Shown here piece by piece: positions 51,527-61,640 of a stretch of DNA of 64,000 nucleotides. The notes below the pieces were generated by a model that saw only the letters and a program-made list of their open reading frames with translations, did no database searches and was not told the origin of the DNA. Each line of letters begins with the position of its first letter. Position 1 is the first letter of the stretch. The position numbers and the translations under genes are program-made. The stretch lies in contig NZ_CP072643.1 in the NCBI RefSeq assembly GCF_018304765.1, forward strand, positions 62,001-126,000, read 5' to 3'. The DNA comes from Chloracidobacterium sp. N. GTDB lineage: Bacteria > Acidobacteriota > Blastocatellia > Chloracidobacteriales > Chloracidobacteriaceae.

Positions 51527-52180
51527 TCAGTGTGGGCCGCCATGGGGGGCGTCTGTTTTACCGGGCGCTGCCGGCGGCCCGACCGTGGGGGCCATTGTGG
51601 GCGGCACTGCCGGCGCGGTTGTCGTTGAAGCCGCCGCCGTCGCCGGGCGCGGCAGCGGCCGCCCGGAGTTGGAATCGCCCGAATGCCGCAGCACTTCTTC
51701 CTTGTCGAACAGCGGCATCCCCGTTCCGCCCGGACGATGAACACCCGTGGGCGCATTGAACGGCTGAACCCGGTTGCTGCTGGGCAGACCGCGTTCGAGC
51801 GTCAGCTTCATGGCCCGTTCAATGGGGATGTGAACGATGCCTTTTTCCTTCGAGACCCAGCCATAGCTTTTCAGGTGGGCGTCTTCTTTGGCGCGCCATA
51901 TCCGCATGTCGGCTTCCGGCGATTCCTGAAGCGGCGGTTCGTGATCGTTGATTACCCGTGGCTCCGCTTTGGCGCGTTCCGTCTTTGGCTGGACAACGCG
52001 GTGGCCGCGCTCATCCAGGTAGCTGTAGAGCACGTTGATGACCACAGCGCAGCAGATGGTGAAGATGAGGACGGCAATCCCGACGCCGAACACCGCCTTG
52101 ATGTTGGCGTCGCTTTGCTCAAAACCGACGCCGTTGGGTAACTCATGGTGATCGGATTTGTCGTGCTTAGTGTCCGCCAT
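51527..52180 (-). CDS. Membrane-anchored protein of unknown function between act and cox genes
   Basis: The protein has 217 residues. One membrane helix lies at residues 30-52 (AVFGVGIAVLIFTICCAVVI). A periplasmic region contains WRAKEDAHLKSYGWVSKEKG, IVHIPIERAMKLTLERGLPS, then an Ala/Pro/Thr-rich tail. IHIPIERAMKLTLERGLP recurs in my memory of proteins encoded with alternative complex III and oxidase genes, but it has no assigned role. The start overlaps the actF stop (52167-52180), which argues for expression with the complex. It may be an accessory or coupling subunit. Confidence 0.8.
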   Translation of the reverse strand: MADTKHDKSDHHELPNGVGFEQSDANIKAVFGVGIAVLIFTICCAVVINVLYSYLDERGHRVVQPKTERAKAEPRVINDHEPPLQESPEADMRIWRAKEDAHLKSYGWVSKEKGIVHIPIERAMKLTLERGLPSSNRVQPFNAPTGVHRPGGTGMPLFDKEEVLRHSGDSNSGRPLPRPATAAASTTTAPAVPPTMAPTVGPPAAPGKTDAPHGGPH

Positions 52181-53402
52181 GGGCAAACGCCTCCTTCATG
52201 TTCGGATCGTGCCGGGGAATGAGCGGCCGCTGTTGCAGGTTGCGCAGGTAGAACCACACCCAGATGCCGCCGATGGCCAGCGGGGTGACAATGTCCATCC
52301 AGGTCAGGCTGAAGTGCGACAGATGCTCGACGGCGTGGAAACCGTGCCCGGCGTCATACGTCGGCTTGATCCACCAGAACAGGTCCACCATCCGCATGAA
52401 GATGATGAAGGCCCCGACGTAGATGAGCGGTTTGCCGGGGTCTTTGACCTGCCGCTGCAACAGGACGGCAAAGGGCAGCATGAAGTGGCCGACCAGCAGG
52501 CTGGCCGCCACATAGCCCCAGCCGCCGTTGAGCCGGTTCAGATACCAGGGCGTTTCTTCCGGCAGGTTGCCGGAGTAGGTGATGAGAAACTGGGACAGCG
52601 AGGTGTACGTCCACAGCATCGTGAACGCCAGCATGAGGTTGCCGAAGTCGCGGAAGTGCTTGGAGGTAATCAGCCCCTTGAACGGAGGCATATCCGACAT
52701 CAGGGCCACGAAGGCCACCGTGAAGCAAACTGCCGAAAGCAGGTTGCCCACCATGTTGATGAGCGGATACATCGAGGAAAACCAGTACGGCTCAAGCGAC
52801 ATCAGCCAGTCAATGTTGGAGAACGTCATGGTGATGGCCATCACCAGCAGCCCGGGGCCGCTCAGGTTGCGCAGTTTCTGGGCCAGTTTCTTGTCGCCGC
52901 TCTGGTCCTGCTCCAGTGACCAGCGGCTGAGGAAGTACGCCCAGACGAGCCACACCGTGAAGTAGAACACCAAACGCCCCAGGAAAAACGGGATGTTGAG
53001 ATAGGTCGCCTTCTGGTGCAGGTGATGGTCGGCTTCCACGCGGGCGGTATCCGTCCAGATGTAGAGTTTGTTGAGCAGCACGCCAGCCAGAATCGGCAGG
53101 AAAAAAAGCGCCATCAGCCAGATGTTGCGGATGGCAGCTTCCATCGTGCGCCGCCCCAGAATGCCCCAGCCGCCGCCTGTCAGGTACTGAATCATCAGCA
53201 GAACCATCGCTCCCAGCGTGACTCCGTTCCAGAAGGTGAACGCGAAGAGGTAGGCGTGCAGGAACTGCCGGAAGTCAAGAACCGCCGCCACAATGGCAAG
53301 CCCGGCGCCAACGATACCGATGATGAGCGCCGGCATCTGGAGCTGCCTGACGACCGCCGGCACGGGGGCGTCCCACTGCACTTGCGTCGCTTCGTAGCTC
53401 AT
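52167..53402 (-). CDS. actF: Alternative complex III subunit ActF (integral membrane, NrfD-like)
   Basis: The protein has 411 residues from ATG at 53402; an upstream extension to 53567 overlaps actE and is a shadow. Ten membrane spans are visible, including LIIGIVGAGLAIVAAVLDFR, FWNGVTLGAMVLLMIQYLTG and VIFMRM-type helices. WYLNRLNGGWGYVAASLLVG, SGNLPEETPWY and NMVGNLLSAVCFTVAFVALM are family signatures. It is paralogous to ActC and completes the membrane core that binds quinol. Its stop overlaps the next gene by 14 bases. Confidence 0.92.
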   Translation of the reverse strand: MSYEATQVQWDAPVPAVVRQLQMPALIIGIVGAGLAIVAAVLDFRQFLHAYLFAFTFWNGVTLGAMVLLMIQYLTGGGWGILGRRTMEAAIRNIWLMALFFLPILAGVLLNKLYIWTDTARVEADHHLHQKATYLNIPFFLGRLVFYFTVWLVWAYFLSRWSLEQDQSGDKKLAQKLRNLSGPGLLVMAITMTFSNIDWLMSLEPYWFSSMYPLINMVGNLLSAVCFTVAFVALMSDMPPFKGLITSKHFRDFGNLMLAFTMLWTYTSLSQFLITYSGNLPEETPWYLNRLNGGWGYVAASLLVGHFMLPFAVLLQRQVKDPGKPLIYVGAFIIFMRMVDLFWWIKPTYDAGHGFHAVEHLSHFSLTWMDIVTPLAIGGIWVWFYLRNLQQRPLIPRHDPNMKEAFAHGGH

Positions 53403-54067
53403 CAGTGCGTTCCTCCCGAATGTGAGGCCGAAGGTGAAGCGGCCGGTTTGGAAGCTGCCGGAGGGGTTGGCCGGGCATCGAGCTGTGGCCGCTGGTCGGC
53501 CGGTACGTCTTCGAGGCGGGCGTTCTGGCTCAACTGCAGGGCCCGGACGTACGCCACGATGGCCCACCGGTCGGAAACCGGAATCTGGTGGGCATGGCCC
53601 GGCATGGCGCCATAGCCGTTGGTGATGACGGCAAAGTAGTAACCCACTGATTTTTCACGGGTTTCCGGGTCGTGGAACGAGGGCGGCGGAGAAAACCCGC
53701 GCTGGACGATCATGCCGTTTCCGTAACCTGAAAACCCGTGGCACATCGTGCAGTAGATGGTGAACCGTTCCTGTCCCCGTTTGAGGACTTCTTCAGTCAC
53801 GGGGAAGGGAAAGGTCGTCACGTAGTCGCCGTTTTCCCTGCGCCCCAGAAACACTTCCGGGTCATCGCGCAGAAAACCACGGGCAACCGTCCCGGCCACC
53901 AGCGGCCGCGCCGAGGCCCGGTCGTTGAACGTTTCACTCCGCTCCAGGGGGTCATAGCGTGGCTGGTAACTCATCTTCTGCTTGCAGCCGGCGCCGCCGG
54001 CCAGAAGCGTCGCCACGATGCCGGCCCAGACGAGGCGCTGCATGGGGCCACTAGTCGTCTTCAACAT
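53402..54067 (-). CDS. actE: Alternative complex III subunit ActE (monohaem cytochrome c lipoprotein)
   Basis: The protein has 221 residues from ATG at 54067 (GGAG 11 bases upstream, inside the actD end). The signal ends in a lipobox LLAGGAGC (Cys28), so it is lipid-anchored. YDPLERSETFNDRASARPLV is the conserved ActE N-terminus. The haem site is RFTIYCTMCHGFSGYGNGMI, and GYGAMPGHAHQI has the axial methionine. The tail is Pro/Ala/Ser-rich. It is the likely electron exit of the complex. Confidence 0.93.
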   Translation of the reverse strand: MLKTTSGPMQRLVWAGIVATLLAGGAGCKQKMSYQPRYDPLERSETFNDRASARPLVAGTVARGFLRDDPEVFLGRRENGDYVTTFPFPVTEEVLKRGQERFTIYCTMCHGFSGYGNGMIVQRGFSPPPSFHDPETREKSVGYYFAVITNGYGAMPGHAHQIPVSDRWAIVAYVRALQLSQNARLEDVPADQRPQLDARPTPPAASKPAASPSASHSGGTH

Positions 54068-54595
54068 CGTGAATCTCCATTGGCTTCAGACCTTCGAGAA
54101 ACCGGTGGACGGCATCGAGGTCGAACTTTGGATCGGCCGACTCAATACAGAGAAAAAAGCGGCTCTGCGTGGCCTGGGAAAAACTTGGCACGTTGAACAG
54201 CGGATGGTGCGGTCGGGGCAGCCCGTTGAGCGCCAGCATCGCCAGCACCCCGGTAAAGGCGGCGAATGCCACCGTGCACTCGAAGGTAATCGGGATGAAC
54301 ATCGGCCAGGCGTAGAGCGGCCGGCCGGCAATGTTCATCGGGTAGTGCACCAGGTTGGCGTACACCTGCATGCCAAATCCGACACACGCCCCGGTCAGCC
54401 CCGCGAAAAAGACAATCTTTGAAATGGGGTTTTTGTGGTCGTGCATCGCCTCGGCCAGTTCCTCGATGGGGAAGGGCGAATAGGCGTCATACTTGCGATA
54501 GCCAGCGTTATGCGTGGCGCGGGCCGCCGCGACCAGCGCCGCCGGTGACTCGAACTCGGCCAACACCCCGTAGTAACGCGGTCGGTTGCTTGGCT

Positions 54596-54599
<4 letters not shown>
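54051..54599 (-). CDS. actD: Alternative complex III subunit ActD (DUF3341)
   Basis: The protein has 182 residues. [20 protein letters not shown] and YRKYDAYSPFPIEELAEAMH give the soluble N-terminal domain, then two membrane spans (IVFFAGLTGACVGFGMQVYA; WPMFIPITFECTVAFAAFTG) follow and HHPLFNVPSFSQATQSRFFL closes the family pattern. It has no cofactor and packs against ActC. It overlaps actC by 4 bases and actE by 17. Confidence 0.93.
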
Positions 54600-56002
<1,403 letters not shown>

Positions 56003-56027
56003 AGGTCAAGGTCGCTCCTGTGCTTTC

Positions 56028-59000
56028 TCAGTGACCGGGCGCGTGACTTCCGGTGGGCTTGTCCGGCGTGCCGCTGCCGTGGGGTTCCGCGGCGTTGCCG
56101 CTGTGGTGTCCGCCGGAATGACCGCCGCCGTGACCGGTCGCCTGCTTGCGGGAAGGCGTCAGGTCGGGGTGGACGTTGCGCACTTTCGCCAGGTAGGAAG
56201 TCCGGGGACGGACGTTGAGTTCGGCCAGCAGCCCGTAGTTCGTCGGCTCCCGGCGCAACTGGGCAATCTGGCTGTTCGGATCGTTGATGTCGCCGAAGAT
56301 GATGGCCTGCGTCGGGCAGGCAGCCTGGCAGGCGGTGATGACTTCGCCATCCAGGATGCGCCGGTCTTCTTTTTCAGCCTCGATGCGCGCGGCATTGATG
56401 CGCTGGATGCAGTAGGTACATTTCTCCATCACCCCGCGCGTCCGCACGGTCACGTCCGGGTTGCGCCCCAGCTTCAGCACCGGCGTGTCATAGTCGGAGT
56501 AGTGCAGGAAGTTGAACCGGCGCACCTTGTAGGGGCAGTTGTTGGCGCAGTATTTCGTCCCGACACAGCGGTTGTAGGTCATCTCGTTGATGCCTTCCGG
56601 GCTGTGGGTCGTCGCGGCCACCGGACAGACCAGTTCACACGGCGCCATTTCGCAGTGCTGGCACATGACCGGTTGCAGGTGCAGGGCGAGGTTGGGATCG
56701 TTCGGGTCGCCGCTGTAGTACTGATCAATCCGAATCCAGTGCATTTCGCGTTCGCGCAGCACTTCGGCCTTGCCCACGATGGGGATGTTGTTTTCGGCCG
56801 TGCAGGCCACAACGCACGCCTGGCAGCCGGTACACACGTTCATGTCCACGACCATGCCCCAGGCATAGCCCTTGGTGTAGTCGTCCGGCGGCTCGAACAG
56901 CGTCAGTTTGCGGGCTTTCGGGTCATCGAACTCGGTGCGCGCAAACTGTGGGTCGGAGAGGTATTCCGTCAGGGTGGCTTCCCGGACGAGCTGCCGCCGC
57001 TCAAAGGCCCCGGCGGCTTCGATTTCCCAGTGCATCTGGGTGCAGGCCAGGCGGGCCGTCTCGCCGGTTTTGGCGACCTTGGCCCCGCTGGCAGCCCACA
57101 GATGGTCTGCGGCCCGCAGGACATTGGCATTGAAACCGGCGCCGTTGCCGACACTGCCGGCGCGCTCCCGCCCGTAGCCCAGGTGCAGCGTCAGCGTGTC
57201 GTCCGGGTGGCCGGGGATAATGAGCGCCGCGCCGCGTACCCGCCGCCCGGCGACTTCCACTTCGACCACCCCGTAGGGGTCGGCGTCATGCGTCCGTACA
57301 ACGCCCAGTTTGGCCCCGGTGCGAGGCGAGACAATGACGGCATTATCCCAGGTGAGTTTCGTGCGTGGTTTCGGTGTTTCCTGTAACCAGCCGTTGTTGG
57401 CAAAGCGTCCGTCGTGAATCATCGGATCGGGGCGGAAAACCACTTCCAACCCGTCACCGGCTGGTTTGGGAAGCGTGGCGAGCACCTGGGAGGCGACACC
57501 GGTCAGTGTGACCTCGATGGGCGTAAAGCCCGAGCCGTCCAGGTAGCCGTCATGCAGTGTGCGTCGCCATTGCTTCTCGAAGTCGTCTTGCAGTCCGACA
57601 GCATTGCGTCCCACGCGCACCGGGCCAGTGGCATTCGGCGTGAAGGCTTTGCCGGACTTCAACTGCGCCAGGTTGCGCTGCCAGAAGTGGCGGACGATTT
57701 CATCGCTGTTCTGGTTGAACTCATCCAGAAAGGCCGCCAGAAGTTCCAGCGGTGATTTGGTTTCCCGGTAAAGCGGCGCAATGAGCGGCTGCTGCACGGA
57801 AACCGTGCCGTTGTGGGCGCGGGCATCACCCCAGCATTCGAGGAAGTGCGAGGCCGGGATGTGCCAGTGGCAGCGGGCTGAGGTTTCGTCGAAGTAGAGA
57901 CTGAGGTGGGCGGCCAGTTTGACCTTCTGCAACCCGCCGGCAAAGTCCACGTCCGCCGCCGCCGTATAGGCCGGGTTGCCTTCCAGGATGATGAGGGTTT
58001 CGACCGCGCCGGCGTGCATGTCCGCCACAAGTTGCCGGAACTCAGCTTCCTGATCGGTCGGCGCGATTTCGGGCGAGTCGGTGTAAAACAGGGTTTTTCC
58101 GACGTTGCCCAGCCTGGCGTTGATGGCGTGGGCGAGGAAGTGCAGGGCCGCTGGCTGGTAGTCCCCGACGAGAAACAGGCTCTTGCCAGCGTGGGCCTGC
58201 AGGTCTTTGACGAGCGTTTCGACGAACTTCGCATGGGCTGCCGGCGGCTGCGCCGGGCGTCCGGTGTCAATTCCCAGCCCGACGGCGACAGCATTGGCAA
58301 TTTCGATGAGTTCACTGGGGCGCACCGCAATCCGGTGGTCGGCCACGGTACCGGTGGACGTGAGCGTGCACTCCACCATGTACAGCCGCGACATCTGTTT
58401 GGTCGTGTCCTGGCCGAAGCGGGCGCGACGCCGGCGGCTGAAATCCTGGGCATAGCGCACGTGGCCGGGTCCGGCCGCCAGGAAGTCGGCATCGAAGGCC
58501 GCCACCACGTCGGCGTCCTCGAAGCGGTACTGCGTGGCCACAGCGCGTCCAAAGGCCAGCTTGGCCCCGGCGCGCACCTGGTCGCGGCCGCATGGCTCGT
58601 ACTGCACCCATTTCGCTTTTGGAAAGGCAGCCAGAATGCGCTGAAGCTGGAAGCCAAGCGTCGGTGAGGTAACGGTTTCCGTCAGAATCCGCAGTCCGGC
58701 GCCCTGGTCAGCCCGGTGCTGGTCAAGCATCTTGCGCAGGTCGCGCAGAAACATGTCATAGGGCCGCGCATCGCCATAGTAGCGGGTGGTCTGGGAGCGG
58801 TCCGGGTCGTAGAGGGTCAGGATGGCCGCCTGGGTGAAGGCATCCGTCGCCCCCAGGCTGGCCGGGTGATCGGGGTTGCCTTCGATTTTGGTCGGGCGGC
58901 CCATGTGGCTTTCGACGAGTACGCCCGTCACCTGCCCGCCCATGCTGAAGGTCGAGGCGTAGAACAGCGGCTTGCCCGGAACAATCTCCTCCGGCGCTTT

Positions 59001-59267
59001 GACGTAGGGCACGATTTTGCCGTCGTCCGGGTAGGCGCTACAGGCGGTGAGTCCGGCCAGCCCGAAGGAGGCACCCATGATTTTGAGGAAGTGCCGCCGG
59101 TCAAGGGCATCGCCAAGCAGTGACGCCTGACGCGGAAAGGTCTCGGCGAGCGCCGCCTGTGCTTCCGGGTCGGCGAGCAGCCGTTCGATACCGCGCCAGT
59201 GGGTTGGTTCCGGCTGGCGGGCGTTCGGCGGGGAAGGGACGGAGGAAGGTACAGAATGATCGGTCAT
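56028..59267 (-). CDS. actB: Alternative complex III subunit ActB (molybdopterin-oxidoreductase-like fused to Fe-S ferredoxin)
   Basis: The protein has 1079 residues from ATG at 59267. A twin-arginine-type signal (DRRHFLKIMGASFGLAGLTA) starts at residue 56. Residues 90-720 are like a molybdopterin oxidoreductase but probably without molybdenum, as in all ActB. The C-terminal part is a four-cluster ferredoxin: NVCTGCQACVVACTAENNIP, MCQHCEMAPCELVCPVA, RCVGTKYCANNCPYKVRRFN and KCTYCIQRINAARIEAEKED. A His/Gly-rich tail ends the protein. It carries electrons from ActC to ActA and ActE on the periplasmic face. Confidence 0.95.
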   Translation of the reverse strand: MTDHSVPSSVPSPPNARQPEPTHWRGIERLLADPEAQAALAETFPRQASLLGDALDRRHFLKIMGASFGLAGLTACSAYPDDGKIVPYVKAPEEIVPGKPLFYASTFSMGGQVTGVLVESHMGRPTKIEGNPDHPASLGATDAFTQAAILTLYDPDRSQTTRYYGDARPYDMFLRDLRKMLDQHRADQGAGLRILTETVTSPTLGFQLQRILAAFPKAKWVQYEPCGRDQVRAGAKLAFGRAVATQYRFEDADVVAAFDADFLAAGPGHVRYAQDFSRRRRARFGQDTTKQMSRLYMVECTLTSTGTVADHRIAVRPSELIEIANAVAVGLGIDTGRPAQPPAAHAKFVETLVKDLQAHAGKSLFLVGDYQPAALHFLAHAINARLGNVGKTLFYTDSPEIAPTDQEAEFRQLVADMHAGAVETLIILEGNPAYTAAADVDFAGGLQKVKLAAHLSLYFDETSARCHWHIPASHFLECWGDARAHNGTVSVQQPLIAPLYRETKSPLELLAAFLDEFNQNSDEIVRHFWQRNLAQLKSGKAFTPNATGPVRVGRNAVGLQDDFEKQWRRTLHDGYLDGSGFTPIEVTLTGVASQVLATLPKPAGDGLEVVFRPDPMIHDGRFANNGWLQETPKPRTKLTWDNAVIVSPRTGAKLGVVRTHDADPYGVVEVEVAGRRVRGAALIIPGHPDDTLTLHLGYGRERAGSVGNGAGFNANVLRAADHLWAASGAKVAKTGETARLACTQMHWEIEAAGAFERRQLVREATLTEYLSDPQFARTEFDDPKARKLTLFEPPDDYTKGYAWGMVVDMNVCTGCQACVVACTAENNIPIVGKAEVLREREMHWIRIDQYYSGDPNDPNLALHLQPVMCQHCEMAPCELVCPVAATTHSPEGINEMTYNRCVGTKYCANNCPYKVRRFNFLHYSDYDTPVLKLGRNPDVTVRTRGVMEKCTYCIQRINAARIEAEKEDRRILDGEVITACQAACPTQAIIFGDINDPNSQIAQLRREPTNYGLLAELNVRPRTSYLAKVRNVHPDLTPSRKQATGHGGGHSGGHHSGNAAEPHGSGTPDKPTGSHAPGH

Positions 59268-59286
59268 GGCGTCGCGCTTCAGTGGT

Positions 59287-59955
59287 TCAGTGGTGACAGG
59301 TCGAGCAACTCGTGAGCTTCCGAGCCGGTTCGATGTTGTATTCCTTGACGAGACGCGCTCCCAAACTGGCTTGCGTTTCGCCAATGTCTTCTGGCTTCCA
59401 CGTCATATTGAAGACCTGGTCGCGCGGCCGGATGTGCTGTGCCGGATTCCGGTGGCAGTTCAGGCACCACTCCATCGTGTGGGGCTGGTCCTTGTAGATG
59501 AGTTGCATTTGGTCCACCCGCCCATGGCAGGACACACACCCGATGCCTTTCTGCACATGGACGCCATGGTTGAAATAGACGTAATCGCCGAGGTTATGAA
59601 CGCGGTTCCACTCCAGGGCCTGCCCGGATTTCCAACTGGCACGGACGGGTTCAAGCATCGGCGCCCCAAACCAGATTTGCTGGTGGCAGTTCATGCAGGT
59701 CGAAATCGGGGGCACGTTGGCAAAGGACGAGTGTTCAACCGAGGTGTGGCAGTAGCGACACTCGATACCAAGCCCGGCAACGTGGTGCTGGTGACTGAAC
59801 TGCACCGGTTGGGGGAGGGCAATCCCCACGTTGGTGACGTTCGACGAGCGGTTGATTTCAAGCAGCAGCCACGCACTGAACCCGATGATGAACACGGCTC
59901 CGAAGATCGAAACCTTCGCGATCGTGTTCATGCTGCGATGGAAATGTTGAGCCAT
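59287..59955 (-). CDS. actA: Alternative complex III subunit ActA (pentahaem cytochrome c)
   Basis: The protein has 222 residues from ATG at 59955 (a start two codons earlier is possible). One N-terminal membrane helix (VSIFGAVFIIGFSAWLLLEI) is followed by five CxxCH sites: CRYCH, CMNCH, CVSCH, CLNCH and CSTCH. QFSHQHHVAGLGIECRYCHT and YFNHGVHVQKGIGCVSCHGR show the extra histidines expected for bis-His haems. It is the first gene of the act-cox series and precedes actB by 19 bases. Confidence 0.95.
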   Translation of the reverse strand: MAQHFHRSMNTIAKVSIFGAVFIIGFSAWLLLEINRSSNVTNVGIALPQPVQFSHQHHVAGLGIECRYCHTSVEHSSFANVPPISTCMNCHQQIWFGAPMLEPVRASWKSGQALEWNRVHNLGDYVYFNHGVHVQKGIGCVSCHGRVDQMQLIYKDQPHTMEWCLNCHRNPAQHIRPRDQVFNMTWKPEDIGETQASLGARLVKEYNIEPARKLTSCSTCHH

Positions 59956-60436
59956 AATCAAACCCCTCTGTTGCGCGCCACTCCCCGCCCGGCTGAAAAC
60001 CAGGTGCTAGCCAGAGCACTGCCCGTCCATCCGGCAGGGGACGGGCGCGATGGGGAGTCAGGACACAGCTTGCCGATCTGGGACGTCGTCACTGTTGTTC
60101 AGGGTAGCCATCGAGTCGCCTTATCCCGCAGGTGCCTGGACGCAACAGGCCTGGACGCAACAGTAGGTGGGGGGACAGCAACGGGACGGATACTCGAAAC
60201 GTCATCAATGTCATCAGGCGTCTGATTTCGTACACTTGACAGCAGCGACAGATGAACCGGGGAGGTGATTCGCACTACCGCCGAAGCCTCGGGCTTCGTG
60301 TGCTGCCGTACGAAGTGCCGCTAATCTAGCGTGTTTTTCCGAACGTTCCAAGCCCTTTTTGCATGTTTTTTCACAAAAGGGCGGCGGCTGCCCGGAACCC
60401 GGCGGTTGCGATGGTGACGCGCCGGGCGGTGCCGGT
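59956..60436. other. Upstream region of the act-cox operon; no gene
   Basis: These 481 bases hold no credible gene and should contain the promoter of the act-cox series on the minus strand, although I cannot mark a clear -35/-10 pair. Visible structures are a tandem copy of TGGACGCAACAG near 60135-60164, two direct copies of a GTCATCA-type 9-mer at 60200-60217, and an inverted repeat GCCCTTTT (60352-60359)/AAAAGGGC (60375-60382) that may end the transcript of bshA. Confidence 0.5.
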
Positions 60437-61585
60437 TCAGCCGCGCCGGGCGCGGAACTGCTCAATGACCCGCCGGTAGTAGGCTTCGTAGCGGGTCACG
60501 ATGTCGTTGGCGTTGAAGTTTTCCACGGCAACACGCCGGCAGGCCTGGCGCATGCGGTGATGCAGGTCGGCGTCGGTCAGCAGCCGCTGCGCGTGGTCGG
60601 CCATGGCCTGGATGTCGCCGACTTCGGCCAGAAAGCCGGTTTCGCCGGGCGTGACGAGTTCCGGCAACCCCCCCGTACAACTCGCAATCACCGGCACTTC
60701 ACAGGCCATGGCTTCGAGCGCCGCCAGCCCGAAGGATTCCGATTCGGAAGGCAGGAGCAGTACATCGGCCAGCGACAGGTAGGCGGGAATGTCGGGCTGC
60801 TTGCCGACGAAGTGAACCCGGTTGGCAATGCCTTTCTGCCGGGCGAGCCACTGCGCCTGGGCGCGCTCCGGGCCGTCGCCGACCATGACCAACTGTACGG
60901 GGAGGTGGCGGCTGAGCCGCGCGGCGATGCGGATGCAGTCGGTTGTACGTTTGACGGCGCGGAAGTTGGAGACGTGAACCAGGATGGGTTCATCAGGTTT
61001 GGCAAAGGTGGCGCGGAGCGCCGGATTTTCCCGCCGCCGGTAAACCTGGCTGTTGATGAAGTTGGGAATGACCTCGATGGGGGTGTCGGTGCAGATGTCG
61101 AATTCGCGGCAGGTTTCGGCGCGCAGGTACTCCGAAACGGAAGTCACCCCGTCGCTTTGCCGGATGGCAAAGCGCGTGATGGGCAGGTAGGAGCGGTCAG
61201 TGCCGACCAGCGTGATGTCTGTGCCGTGCAGGGTGGTGATGAAGGGCACCGGGCGGGTGTCCTTGAGCATCTCCCGCGCCAGGAAGGCACTGACCGAATG
61301 CGGAATGGCGTAGTGGACGTGCAGCAGGTCGAGTTCGTATTCGAGCGCGACTTCGGCCATGCGTACCGCGAGGGCCAGGGCATAGGGCGCGGTGTCAAAC
61401 AGGGCGTAGTTGGTGGCTTCGACCTCGTGGAAGTGCATGTGGTCCGGCATGCGGCTGAGGCGCAGGGGCAGCGTGGCGCAGATGAAATGCACCTCGTGGC
61501 CGCGGGCGGCCAGTTCCAGACCGAGTTCGGAAGCGACAATGCCGCTTCCGCCATAGGACGAATAGCAGGTGATACCGATTTTCAC
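60437..61585 (-). CDS. bshA: Bacillithiol glycosyltransferase BshA (GlcNAc-malate synthase)
   Basis: The protein has 382 residues from GTG at 61585; the longer frame to 61684 is not conserved-looking. [56 protein letters not shown] and [20 protein letters not shown] are highly specific to BshA. The donor domain has [20 protein letters not shown] and [20 protein letters not shown]. It joins GlcNAc from UDP-GlcNAc to L-malate, the first step of bacillithiol synthesis. The bshB and bshC genes are not in the window. Confidence 0.93.
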   Translation of the reverse strand: MKIGITCYSSYGGSGIVASELGLELAARGHEVHFICATLPLRLSRMPDHMHFHEVEATNYALFDTAPYALALAVRMAEVALEYELDLLHVHYAIPHSVSAFLAREMLKDTRPVPFITTLHGTDITLVGTDRSYLPITRFAIRQSDGVTSVSEYLRAETCREFDICTDTPIEVIPNFINSQVYRRRENPALRATFAKPDEPILVHVSNFRAVKRTTDCIRIAARLSRHLPVQLVMVGDGPERAQAQWLARQKGIANRVHFVGKQPDIPAYLSLADVLLLPSESESFGLAALEAMACEVPVIASCTGGLPELVTPGETGFLAEVGDIQAMADHAQRLLTDADLHHRMRQACRRVAVENFNANDIVTRYEAYYRRVIEQFRARRG

Positions 61586-61640
61586 GGCGGTGGGTTCCTC
61601 TCCAGAAGCTTCTCCGGGTGGGCTTCTCAGGCGTCTGTCC

